Below, piece by piece: positions 56,405 to 64,000 of a stretch of 64,000 nucleotides of DNA; position 1 is the first letter of the stretch; each line of letters opens with the position of its first letter. Source of the stretch: Planctomycetota bacterium (GTDB lineage: Bacteria; Planctomycetota; UBA1135; GCA-002686595); NCBI GenBank assembly GCA_021413885.1, contig JAIOPM010000005.1, forward strand, positions 1-64,000. Reading direction: 5' to 3'. Below the pieces are notes generated by a model. It saw only the letters and a program-made list of their open reading frames with translations, did not search any database and was not told the DNA's origin. Both the position numbers and the translations under genes were made by a program.

Positions 56405-57603
56405 GCGCCGAGCCTCCGAACCGCCGAACGCATCAGCTCGAGCGTTTCGAGCGCGAATTCGGCGCGGCTCGCGCGCTCCGCCGCGTCGTCGCGCCGGGCC
56501 GCGTCAACCTGATCGGCGAGCACGTCGACTACTCCGATCTGCCGGTGCTGCCGATGGCGCTGCGGCAACACGCGTCGATCCTCTTCGCTCCGCGCGACGA
56601 CGGTCGCGTGCCGCTCGCGAACGTCGATCCGCGTTTCGTGCCGCGTGAGTTCGAGATCGCGTCCGAGTTCGAGCCCTTCGCCGCCGGAGACTGGGGCAAC
56701 TACGCGAAGGCGGCGGCGCAGATCCTCGCGCGCGATCACGGCGCGACGCGCGGTTTCGACGGCGTCGTCGACGGCGACGTGCCGACCGCGGCGGGGCTCG
56801 CATCCTCGGCGGCGCTGGTGGTCGCGTGCGCGCTCGCGCTCTGCGTCGCGAACGAGCTCGCGCTCGAACCGCTCGCGTTCGCCGATCTCTGCGCGCGCGG
56901 CGAACGCTACGTCGGTACGCACGGCGGCGCGATGGACCAGACCGTGTGCGTCCTCGGACGCGCGGGCCACGCGCTGCGCATCGATTTCGCGCCGTTGCGC
57001 GTCGAGGCAGTCGCCGTACCCAGCGACTGGCGCTTCGTCGTCGCGAACTCCTTGGTCATCGCCGACAAGTCCGGCTCCGCGCGCGACGCGTACAACGCGC
57101 GGCGAGCGAGCTGCGACACGGCGTTCGAAAGAGTGCGCGCGGCATTGAACGAGCCCGACCTCCGGCCGCCCGCGTTGCTCGCGCGCCACGGCGAGGCGGA
57201 GCTGCTCGAAGTCGGCGCGCGGACGCTTACGCCGCTCGAGCTCGCCCGCTTCCGCCACGCGCTCGGCGAAGCCACGCGCGTCGAACGTGCGGTCGCTGCG
57301 TTGCGCCGTTCGGCTCGCGCCGAGTTCGGCGAGCTGATGAACGCCTCCCACGCGAGCCTCGCCGGCGACTACGACGTCTCGTGCCGCGAACTCGACGAAC
57401 TGGTCGCGCTCCAACGCCGCGCCGGCGCCAACGGCGCGCGCTTGACCGGCGCGGGCTTCGGCGGTTGCACGGTCGCGCTCTGCTCGGCCGACCGCGTCGA
57501 GCCGTTGCTCGCGGCCCTCGACCGCGAGTTCTTCCGTCCGCGCGGCGCACCGCTCGCCGCCTTCGCCGCCCTGGCTTGCGACGGCGCGCGCGTGGTCGAG
57601 TGA
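56401..57603 (+). CDS. galK: Galactokinase-like GHMP kinase
   Basis: A 400-residue kinase that phosphorylates galactose or a close sugar at C1. Motifs: substrate motif APGRVNLIGEHVDYSDLPVLP (about 31-50; canonical galactokinases have GEHTDYN), phosphate-binding PTAAGLASSAALVVA, GGAMDQ, and C-terminal LTGAGFGGCTVAL. The changed T-to-V in the GEH motif leaves open an N-acetylgalactosamine or other sugar kinase. It starts at an ATG overlapping the SulP stop and ends overlapping the next start (GTGA). Confidence 0.87.
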   Translation: MSAEPPNRRTHQLERFEREFGAARALRRVVAPGRVNLIGEHVDYSDLPVLPMALRQHASILFAPRDDGRVPLANVDPRFVPREFEIASEFEPFAAGDWGNYAKAAAQILARDHGATRGFDGVVDGDVPTAAGLASSAALVVACALALCVANELALEPLAFADLCARGERYVGTHGGAMDQTVCVLGRAGHALRIDFAPLRVEAVAVPSDWRFVVANSLVIADKSGSARDAYNARRASCDTAFERVRAALNEPDLRPPALLARHGEAELLEVGARTLTPLELARFRHALGEATRVERAVAALRRSARAEFGELMNASHASLAGDYDVSCRELDELVALQRRAGANGARLTGAGFGGCTVALCSADRVEPLLAALDREFFRPRGAPLAAFAALACDGARVVE

Positions 57604-59396
57604 ACGCGCTCTTGCGTCGCGAGTCGCGGGCGGCGAGCTTCATGGCGATGAACTTCGCGCGCACGCTCGGAATCTCGCTGCTCTCGCTCGCGGGCTGCGA
57701 CGGCGACGCTCCGAACGAAGCGCGCAACGTCATCTTGATCACGCTCGACACGACGCGGCCCGACGCGCTCGCGTGCTACGGCGGCTACGAGCGCGCGACG
57801 CCGAACCTCGCGCGCCTCGCGCAGGAGTCGCTCGTCTTCGACGAGGCGCGCTCGGTCGCGCCGCTGACGCTTCCCGCGCACGCGTCGATGTTGACCGGCC
57901 TCGTGCCGCCGCGTCACGGCGTGCGCGACAACGGGATCGCGCGTTTGCCCGCCGCCGCGGAGACGTTGGCGGAACGCGCGCGAGCCGCCGGCGTGGACAC
58001 CGCGGCGTTCGTCTCGGCGCTCGTGCTCGACCGCGGCTTCGGCCTCGACCAAGGCTTCGAGACGTACGACCAACCCGCGAGGCCGACGGCGCAGACTTCG
58101 AGTCACTACGTCGAGCGCAATGCGCGCGAAACGCTCGCGGCTGCGACGCATTGGCTCGACACACGCGGCCCCGAACGACGCTTCTTCGTGTGGATCCATC
58201 TCTTCGACGCCCACGTGCCCTACCAACCACCGCCGGAATTTCAGGCGCTCGCGGGAGGCGATGCCTACCGCGGCGAGGTCGCGTGGGTCGATCACGAACT
58301 CGGCGGCTTCCTCGAACGCCTGCGCGAACGCGGCGTGCTCGACGAGAGCCTGCTGATCGTCGTCGCCGACCACGGCGAGAGCTTGGGCGAGCATGGCGAA
58401 GCGACGCACTCGGCCTTCTGCTACGACGCGACGTTGCGCGTGCCGTTGCTGGTGCGCGAGCCCCACGCGCGCCGCGGCGGCGAACGTTCGAGTGCGCCGG
58501 TCAGCGTCGTCGACATCGAGCCGACGGCGGCGTGCGCGCTCGGCCTCGCGCCCGACGCGAACCTCGACGGGCTCGATCTGCTCGGCGCAATCCCCGCGGA
58601 GCGGCGCGTGTACTGCGAGTCCTACGGCGGTTTCCTCAACTACGGTTGGAGTCCGCTCGCCGGCGTCGTCGGAGAGCGGACGAAGTACCTCGCGAGTTCC
58701 GCCGACGAGTTCTACGACCTCGCGCACGATCCGCACGAGCAGACGAACCGCGCCGCCGAACGGCGCGACGACGTCGCCGCTGCGCGGCGCGCGCTCGCAG
58801 CGTTCCTCGCGAAGCCCGCGCTCGCGCCGGAGTCGATCGACGCGAGCGCGGAGTCGATCGCGTGGTTGCGAAACTTGGGTTACGCGGCGTCCGGCGACGC
58901 GGCGCGCGCGCTGCCGTCGCCGCTCGCGCCGAGCGATCGACCGAGCCCCGCGTCGCGCGCGAGCGAGCTCGAACCGCTGCTGCTCGCCAACGCGGCGCTC
59001 GACGCCGGACGTTGGGAAGAGGCCGACCGCTTGCTCGCGCCGCTGCTTGCGAGCAACCCGCGCAACGCGCTCGCGCACGACCTCGCGGCGCTCGCGGCGT
59101 TGCAGCTCGGACATTTCGAACGCGCACGGGAACTCTGCGTCGCGCGCCTCGAGCTCGGCCCCGAGCGCGCCGACACGCGCATCAACCTCGCGGTCGCGTG
59201 CGAACGACTCGGCGACGTCGAACGCGCCGAACGCGAGTGGAGACGTGCGCTCGTGCTCGATCCGACGAACCGCCAAGTCGTCGAAGGCCTGGCGGCACGT
59301 TGCGAGGCGCGCGGCGCCGTCGACGAGGCCCGCGAACTGCGCGCGACGCTACACTCGGCGTCACCGCCTTCGTCGAAGTCCCCGCGCACTCCCTGA
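57600..59396 (+). CDS. Sulfatase-like lipoprotein with C-terminal TPR
   Basis: An alkaline-phosphatase-superfamily protein of 598 residues from the overlapping GTG (an ATG at 57642 or 57648 is also possible). A signal peptide with lipobox LAGC leads to metal-site LITLDTTRPDALACYGG (about 46-62). The nucleophile position reads PLTLPAHASMLTG: threonine (about residue 90) instead of the Cys/Ser that becomes formylglycine in true sulfatases. Later metal ligands are VVADHGESLGEHGEATHS. Residues about 450-598 are TPR-like helices. A phosphodiesterase or phosphotransferase activity is more likely than sulfatase activity. Lipid-anchored in the cell envelope. Confidence 0.85.
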   Translation: MNALLRRESRAASFMAMNFARTLGISLLSLAGCDGDAPNEARNVILITLDTTRPDALACYGGYERATPNLARLAQESLVFDEARSVAPLTLPAHASMLTGLVPPRHGVRDNGIARLPAAAETLAERARAAGVDTAAFVSALVLDRGFGLDQGFETYDQPARPTAQTSSHYVERNARETLAAATHWLDTRGPERRFFVWIHLFDAHVPYQPPPEFQALAGGDAYRGEVAWVDHELGGFLERLRERGVLDESLLIVVADHGESLGEHGEATHSAFCYDATLRVPLLVREPHARRGGERSSAPVSVVDIEPTAACALGLAPDANLDGLDLLGAIPAERRVYCESYGGFLNYGWSPLAGVVGERTKYLASSADEFYDLAHDPHEQTNRAAERRDDVAAARRALAAFLAKPALAPESIDASAESIAWLRNLGYAASGDAARALPSPLAPSDRPSPASRASELEPLLLANAALDAGRWEEADRLLAPLLASNPRNALAHDLAALAALQLGHFERARELCVARLELGPERADTRINLAVACERLGDVERAEREWRRALVLDPTNRQVVEGLAARCEARGAVDEARELRATLHSASPPSSKSPRTP

Positions 59397-59401
59397 CACG
59401 C

Positions 59402-61336
59402 ATGCTGCTCCGCACGTTCCTCGCCGCGAGCTCGCTCGCGTCCGCGTCGTTCGCCCAACTCGCGCCGCAGTCGGCGACACCCCTCACGCCGGCGACTCCC
59501 GTGCAACGCCGGGAGTTCCCGCTCCGTTGGGCGGTGATCGGCGACTACGGCAACGGTTCGCCGGAGGAAGCCGACGTCGCCGCGCTCGTCGCGAGTTGGA
59601 ACCCGGAGTTCGTCGTCACCACCGGCGACAACAACTACCCGTCCGGCCAGGCCGCGACGATCGACGTCAACATCGGCCAGTACTACGGCGACTTCATCGC
59701 GCCCTACCTCGGCGCGTACGGTCCGGGCGCGAGCGTGAATCGCTTCTGGCCGTGCATGGGCAACCACGACTGGGACGGCTCGAGCGGTCAGCCCTACTTC
59801 GACTACTTCACGTTGCCGGGCAACGAACGCTACTACGACGTCCGCCGCGGACCGGTGCAGCTCTTCGTCGTCGACAGCGATCCGCGCGAGCCCGACGGCA
59901 ACACGTGGAACTCCGCGCAGTCGGTGTGGCTGCAGGGCGCGCTCGCCGCGTCCGACGCGCCGTTCAAGATCGTCACGTTCCACCATCCCGCGCACTCGTC
60001 GTCGCAACACGGCTCGACGGCGGCGCTGCAGTGGCCGTTCGAAAGTTGGGGCGTCGACCTCGTGCTCAACGGCCACGACCACGCGTACGAGCGCGGCTCG
60101 GACGGCGGCATCCCCTACCTCGTCGTCGGTGCGGGCGGCGCGCCGCTCTACACGTTCCCCGCGCTCGTCGGCGGTTCGAAGGTGCGCTTCAACGCGGATT
60201 GGAGCGCGTTGTTGGTCGAGTCGACGTCGCGCACGACGACGGCCGAGCTGATCTCGCGCGGCGGCATCGTCGTCGACACGTTCGTGTTGCCGGCGAACGG
60301 CACGGCGCTGCCGCGGCAACCGTTGCTCGCCGCGGGCTCGACGTGGAAGTACCGCGACACCGGCATGAATCCGGGCGCGAGTTGGATCCTCCCGACCTAC
60401 GACGATTCCGGTTGGTCGAGCGGCCCCGCGCAATTCGGTTACGGCGACGGCGACGAAGCGACCGTGGTCCAGTTCGGACCGTTCCCGACCAACAAGCGCA
60501 TCACGACCTGGTTCCGCACGACGTTCAACGTCCCCGACCCGTCGCTCTACGCCGCGCTCGACTTCGGGCTGCTGCGCGACGACGGCGCGGTCGTCTACTT
60601 GAACGGCGTCGAAGTCGCGCGCGCGAACCTGCCGAGCGGCACGATCGCGCCTGGCACGCTCGCGTCGGCCGCGGTCGCGGGCTCCGACGAAGATCACTTC
60701 TACCCGGCGGCGATCGACGCGTCGGCATTGGTCGCGGGCACCAACACGCTCGCGGTCGAGGTCCATCAATCGGCGGCCAACAGCTCCGACCTCTCGTTCG
60801 ACTTCGCGCTCGAAGGCGAGCTCGCGGCGCCGACCTTGATCGCCAAGGGCTCGACGTGGCGCTACCGCGACGCGGGCGGAACGCCGCCGGTCGGTTGGAC
60901 GACGCTCGCGTTCGACGATTCGCTCTGGCCGAGCGGGCCGGCGCAACTCGGTTACGGCGAAGGCGATGAACTGACGACCGTTGCGTACGGCCCCGATCCG
61001 CTGAACAAGCGCCCGACGCTCTGGCTGCGCAAGACGTTCAACGTCGTCGGCGCGGCGCAGCTCTCAGGCCTGTATCTGTCGCTCGTCGCCGACGACGGCG
61101 CGCGCGTCTTCCTCAACGGCCACGACGCCGGGCGTTGGAACTTGCCGAAGCTCGGGCTCGGCCCCGCGTCGCTCGCGGGCTTCGACCGCGACGTGCCGGA
61201 GGAGAACGCCGGCCTCGAGACCACGCTCGACGCGCGCCTGCTCGTCGAAGGCCTGAACGTGATCGCGGTCGAGCTCCACCAAGCCTCGGTCGCGAGCGAC
61301 GACCTCTCGTTCGACCTCGAACTGCGAGCCCAGTGA
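59402..61336 (+). CDS. Secreted metallophosphoesterase with two repeated C-terminal domains
   Basis: A 644-residue exported phosphoesterase, resembling purple acid phosphatases. Signal peptide about 1-19. Metal-binding motifs are GDYG (47-50), TTGDNN (73-78), GNHDW (120-124), FHHPAH (193-198) and GHDHAYERG (224-232), all present, so it should be active. From about residue 311 there are two copies of a roughly 165-residue domain: copy 1 starts AGSTWKYRDTGMNPGASW and ends SSDLSFDFALEG; copy 2 starts KGSTWRYRDAGGTPPVGW and ends SDDLSFDLELRAQ. These look like galactose-binding-type beta-sandwiches. It lies 5 nt after the sulfatase-like gene. Confidence 0.88.
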   Translation: MLLRTFLAASSLASASFAQLAPQSATPLTPATPVQRREFPLRWAVIGDYGNGSPEEADVAALVASWNPEFVVTTGDNNYPSGQAATIDVNIGQYYGDFIAPYLGAYGPGASVNRFWPCMGNHDWDGSSGQPYFDYFTLPGNERYYDVRRGPVQLFVVDSDPREPDGNTWNSAQSVWLQGALAASDAPFKIVTFHHPAHSSSQHGSTAALQWPFESWGVDLVLNGHDHAYERGSDGGIPYLVVGAGGAPLYTFPALVGGSKVRFNADWSALLVESTSRTTTAELISRGGIVVDTFVLPANGTALPRQPLLAAGSTWKYRDTGMNPGASWILPTYDDSGWSSGPAQFGYGDGDEATVVQFGPFPTNKRITTWFRTTFNVPDPSLYAALDFGLLRDDGAVVYLNGVEVARANLPSGTIAPGTLASAAVAGSDEDHFYPAAIDASALVAGTNTLAVEVHQSAANSSDLSFDFALEGELAAPTLIAKGSTWRYRDAGGTPPVGWTTLAFDDSLWPSGPAQLGYGEGDELTTVAYGPDPLNKRPTLWLRKTFNVVGAAQLSGLYLSLVADDGARVFLNGHDAGRWNLPKLGLGPASLAGFDRDVPEENAGLETTLDARLLVEGLNVIAVELHQASVASDDLSFDLELRAQ

Positions 61337-62022
61337 CCGAAACGCCCGAGAGCGGCGTGCGCCTCGAGCGCGTGACCAAGTCCTTCCGCGAAGGCGACTC
61401 GAAGCGTGCGGTGTTGCGCGCGGTCGACGCGCGCTTCGACTCCGGCACTTCGACCGCGATCGTCGGCCGTTCGGGTTCGGGCAAGTCGACCTTGCTCGCG
61501 TTGATCGCGGGGCTCGATCGGCCCGACGAAGGCGAGGTCTGGGTCGGCGACCGGCGCGTGTCGCATCTCGCGGAGGGCGAGCGCTCGCGCCTGCGCCGCG
61601 AACGGATCGGTTTCGTCTACCAATCGTTCAACCTCGTGCCGACGTTGACGGTGCTCGAGAACCTGTTGCTCGCGCTCGAACTGCGCGGCCGGCTCGAGCG
61701 CGATTCCGAGGCGCATGCGCGGAGTTGGCTCGAGCGCGTCGGCCTCGCCGATCGCGCGGGGACTTTTCCGGATCGTTTGTCCGGCGGCGAGCAACAGCGC
61801 ATCGCGGTCGCACGAGCGCTCGTCCACGATCCCGACGTGCTGCTCGCCGACGAACCGACCGGCAACCTCGACGAGGCGAGCACCGCGCGCGTGATCGAGC
61901 TCTTCTTCGAACTCGGCGCGCGTCCGGCGCGCACGTTGGTGCTCGCGACGCACAGCCGCGAACTCGCCGAGCGCGCGGGCCGCGTGCTGACGTTGGTCGA
62001 CGGTCGCTTGGTGGAGCGGTGA
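61333..62022 (+). CDS. ABC transporter ATP-binding protein (LolD/MacB/YbbA type)
   Basis: A 229-residue ATPase: Walker A VGRSGSGKSTLLALIAG, Q-loop IGFVYQSFNLVPTLTVLEN, signature LSGGEQQRIAVARAL, Walker B VLLADEPTGNLDE and switch ATHS. The QSFNLVPTLTV segment and NLDE are hallmarks of the LolD/MacB/YbbA class that powers export or lipid extraction together with FtsX-like permeases. It starts at a GTG overlapping the phosphoesterase stop and overlaps the permease start (GTGA). Confidence 0.95.
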   Translation: MTETPESGVRLERVTKSFREGDSKRAVLRAVDARFDSGTSTAIVGRSGSGKSTLLALIAGLDRPDEGEVWVGDRRVSHLAEGERSRLRRERIGFVYQSFNLVPTLTVLENLLLALELRGRLERDSEAHARSWLERVGLADRAGTFPDRLSGGEQQRIAVARALVHDPDVLLADEPTGNLDEASTARVIELFFELGARPARTLVLATHSRELAERAGRVLTLVDGRLVER

Positions 62023-64000
62023 TCCGCTACCTCGAGCTCGCGAGCTTGCGCTGGCTCTTGCGCCATCGCTGGCAGCTCGCGGCGGCGGTGCTCGGCGTCG
62101 CGCTCGGCCTTGCGTGCGTCGTCGGCGTCGAACTCGCGTCGCGCAGCGCGTTGGCGTCGTTCGAACGCTCGACCCGCGCGCTCGCCGGCCGCGCGACGCA
62201 CTCGATCTCGGCCGGGCCCGACGGCGTCGACGAGCGCGACTACTCCGCGCTCGTGCGCGCGTTCCCGACGCTCGACTTCGCGCCGATCCTCGAACGCGAC
62301 GTGCGTTTGAAGGCGAGCGAGTCGTTGCCGTTGGTGTTGACCGGCGTCGACGCGAACGCGGAGCTGCGACTGCGCGCGGACAGCTTGCCGACGCTACCGC
62401 TCGACGAGCATGCGACCGATCCGCGCGCCGTGTGGCTCGCGCGCGCGACCGCCGAACGTGCCGGGCTCGCGGCGGGCGCGCAGATCGAGCTCCTGATCGA
62501 CGGCCGCACCGTCCCCGCGACGCTCGCCGGCCTGCTCGACGCACACGATCCCGGCGCGGCCGCCGCACTCGGCGGACGCTTGTTCGCCGACCTCGCGACC
62601 GTGCAGACGCTGACCGGTTCGACCGGACGCCTCTCGCGCATCGACGTCCGCGTCGAAGACGCGGCGACGCGCGAACGCCTGATCGCCGCGCTCCCGCCGA
62701 ATGCGGTGCTCGACGCGGTCGATGCGCGCGCGGGCGAGCTCGAGCGCATGAGCCGCGCGATGCGCTTCAACCTGCGCGCGCTCGCGCTGCTCGCGTTGTT
62801 CGTCGGCGCGTTCCTGGTGTACGACACGTCGACGTTCTCCGTCGTCCAACGGCGCGAGCTCTTCGGCCGCATGCGCGCGCTCGGCGCCGATCGATCGACG
62901 TTGTTCGCGACCGTCGCGCACGAGGCGCTGTGGGTCGGGCTCGCAGGTTCGAGCCTCGGACTGGTCCTCGGCATCGCCGTCGCGCATGCGTTGGTCGCAC
63001 CGCTCGCGCGGACGTTGACCGATCTCTACACGCCGGTCGGCGTTGTCGAGCTCGATCTCTCGCCGACGTTCCTCGCTTCCGCCGCGGCGCTCGGCGTCGT
63101 CGCGACGTTGGTCGGCGCACTGTTGCCCGCGCTCGAAGCCGCGGCGTCGCCGGCGCGTCAAGCGATGGCGCGTTCGTTCCTCGAGGACCGCGCGCGGCGT
63201 TTGGTCCGGCCGCTCGCATGGACGGCGTTCGGCCTCGCGCTCGCCGCCGTCGCGCTGCTCGCGCTGTCGCGCACCAGCGTCCTCGCCGCGTTGGTCGCCG
63301 TCTTCGCGGTGTTCGCGGCGGCGGGTTGCATCGCACCGCTGGTGACGAGCCTCGCGTCGCGTGGCGCGGCGAAGCTCGCGACGAGACTCGGCGGTTCGCT
63401 CGAGCGCATCGCCGCGCGCAGCGTCGAAGCCGCCCTCTCGCGCACCGCGGTCGCCGTCGCGGCGCTCTCGGTCGCGCTCGGGACGTCGCTCGCGATGGGC
63501 GCGATGGTGTCGAGCTTCCGCGGCACGCTCGAGCGCTGGCTCGGCCGCACGCTCTCCGCCGACGTCTACGTCTCGGCGCCGCACCCGACAGCGAGCCGTT
63601 CCGACGGCGCGCTCGATCCCGCGCTGATCGACGCGTTGACGCACCTCGAGGGCGTCGAGGCCGTCGCGGCGAACCGCGGCGTCGAGTTGCGTTCCGGCGA
63701 CGACGCGTGGTTCCTCAATGCGGTCGCCGGGCCGGAGCGCGAGCGCGCGAGCTACCGCTTGCTCGAAGGCGAACCCGAAAGCGCTTGGAAGAATCTCGAA
63801 GGTGACGAGATCTTCGTGTCGGAGGCGTTCGCGCGTTCGCGCGGCCTCGGCGTCGGCGGCGTGCTCGCGGTGCCGACCGCGCACGGCAAGGTCGATGCGC
63901 GCATCGCCGCGGTCTTCCAGGACTACGCGACCGATCGCGGCTACGTGTTGGTCGCGCGGCCGACGTACGACCGTTGGTTCGCCGATCGTTCGATCAGCGG
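62019..64000 (+). CDS. FtsX-like ABC transporter permease (partial, cut by window end)
   Basis: Reading frame from the GTG at 62019 stays open to base 64000 (660 codons), so the C-terminus is missing. An N-terminal helix (about 15-38, WQLAAAVLGVALGLACVVG) is followed by a periplasmic domain to about 245. Then come three helices typical of an FtsX domain (with FSVVQRRELFGRMRALGADR between the first two), two more helices, and a second periplasmic domain that is still open at the end. This arrangement of two FtsX modules in one chain is that of YbbP/LolC-type long permeases. It pairs with the ATPase just upstream. Cargo unknown. Confidence 0.88.
   Translation, partial: MIRYLELASLRWLLRHRWQLAAAVLGVALGLACVVGVELASRSALASFERSTRALAGRATHSISAGPDGVDERDYSALVRAFPTLDFAPILERDVRLKASESLPLVLTGVDANAELRLRADSLPTLPLDEHATDPRAVWLARATAERAGLAAGAQIELLIDGRTVPATLAGLLDAHDPGAAAALGGRLFADLATVQTLTGSTGRLSRIDVRVEDAATRERLIAALPPNAVLDAVDARAGELERMSRAMRFNLRALALLALFVGAFLVYDTSTFSVVQRRELFGRMRALGADRSTLFATVAHEALWVGLAGSSLGLVLGIAVAHALVAPLARTLTDLYTPVGVVELDLSPTFLASAAALGVVATLVGALLPALEAAASPARQAMARSFLEDRARRLVRPLAWTAFGLALAAVALLALSRTSVLAALVAVFAVFAAAGCIAPLVTSLASRGAAKLATRLGGSLERIAARSVEAALSRTAVAVAALSVALGTSLAMGAMVSSFRGTLERWLGRTLSADVYVSAPHPTASRSDGALDPALIDALTHLEGVEAVAANRGVELRSGDDAWFLNAVAGPERERASYRLLEGEPESAWKNLEGDEIFVSEAFARSRGLGVGGVLAVPTAHGKVDARIAAVFQDYATDRGYVLVARPTYDRWFADRSIS

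Noticed and set aside
57642-59396. Calling the sulfatase-like gene a true formylglycine sulfatase
   Set aside because: The residue at the nucleophile site is Thr within TLPAH, not C/S-x-P-x-R.

Overview
The window is about 64 kb of GC-rich, gene-dense bacterial chromosome. It most likely comes from the phylum Planctomycetota. The reasons are: a tuf product whose switch I region lacks the usual RGITI motif in the way I recall from planctomycete EF-Tu; a fused SecD-SecF protein; a secreted protein ending in a YCTAKTNS-type domain that I associate with marine planctomycetes of the Saltatorellus/Pla163 type; and sulfatase-like and carbamoyltransferase genes. The phylum call is an inference; no database search was run.

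Region 1 (1-21.6 kb, all minus strand) is the core transcription/translation super-cluster. Read in the direction of transcription it is promoter, tRNA-Thr(TGT), tRNA-Tyr, tRNA-Gly(TCC), tRNA-Thr(GGT), tuf, rpmG, secE, nusG, rplK, rplA, rplJ, rplL, rpoB, rpoC, rpsL, rpsG, a Tsr3-like gene, an EF-G gene, rpsJ, rplC, rplD, rplW, rplB (the S10 operon continues beyond base 1). The tRNA and tuf order equals the classic thrU-tyrU-glyT-thrT-tufB order of E. coli. Sigma70-like promoters (TTGAC box, 16-17 bp spacer, TA-rich -10) precede the tRNA-tuf, str and S10 blocks, and hairpins lie after tuf, rplL, rpsG and rpsJ.

Region 2 (21.6-33.1 kb) holds housekeeping genes: chorismate synthase, an SGNH hydrolase, a MutS2 without its Smr nuclease domain, a GT39-like membrane glycosyltransferase, a cystathionine gamma-synthase/lyase, a HU-type protein with a proline-rich tail, D-aminoacyl-tRNA deacylase, two lipoproteins and tryptophanyl-tRNA synthetase.

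Region 3 (33.2-46.1 kb) holds a four-gene Mla-type lipid transport operon led by a W-P-F repeat lipoprotein, riboflavin synthase, trmD-rplS, a secDF fusion, a LysM protein, and hflX-nadB.

Region 4 (46.2-47.4 kb) is a probable SOS locus: two copies of a TTAGG-N6-TTAGG element on opposite strands, a 28-codon membrane microprotein, and lexA. This is the most promising undescribed system in the window.

Region 5 (47.5-64 kb) holds cell-surface and export functions: a glycan flippase, a CDP-alcohol phosphatidyltransferase-like protein with altered active-site residues, a carbamoyltransferase and polysaccharide deacetylase pair, a secreted repeat protein, then a tightly coupled run of SulP transporter, galactokinase, sulfatase-like TPR lipoprotein, metallophosphoesterase, and an ABC exporter whose permease runs off the right edge. 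Gene junctions of the ATGA/GTGA overlap type are very common, pointing to widespread translational coupling.
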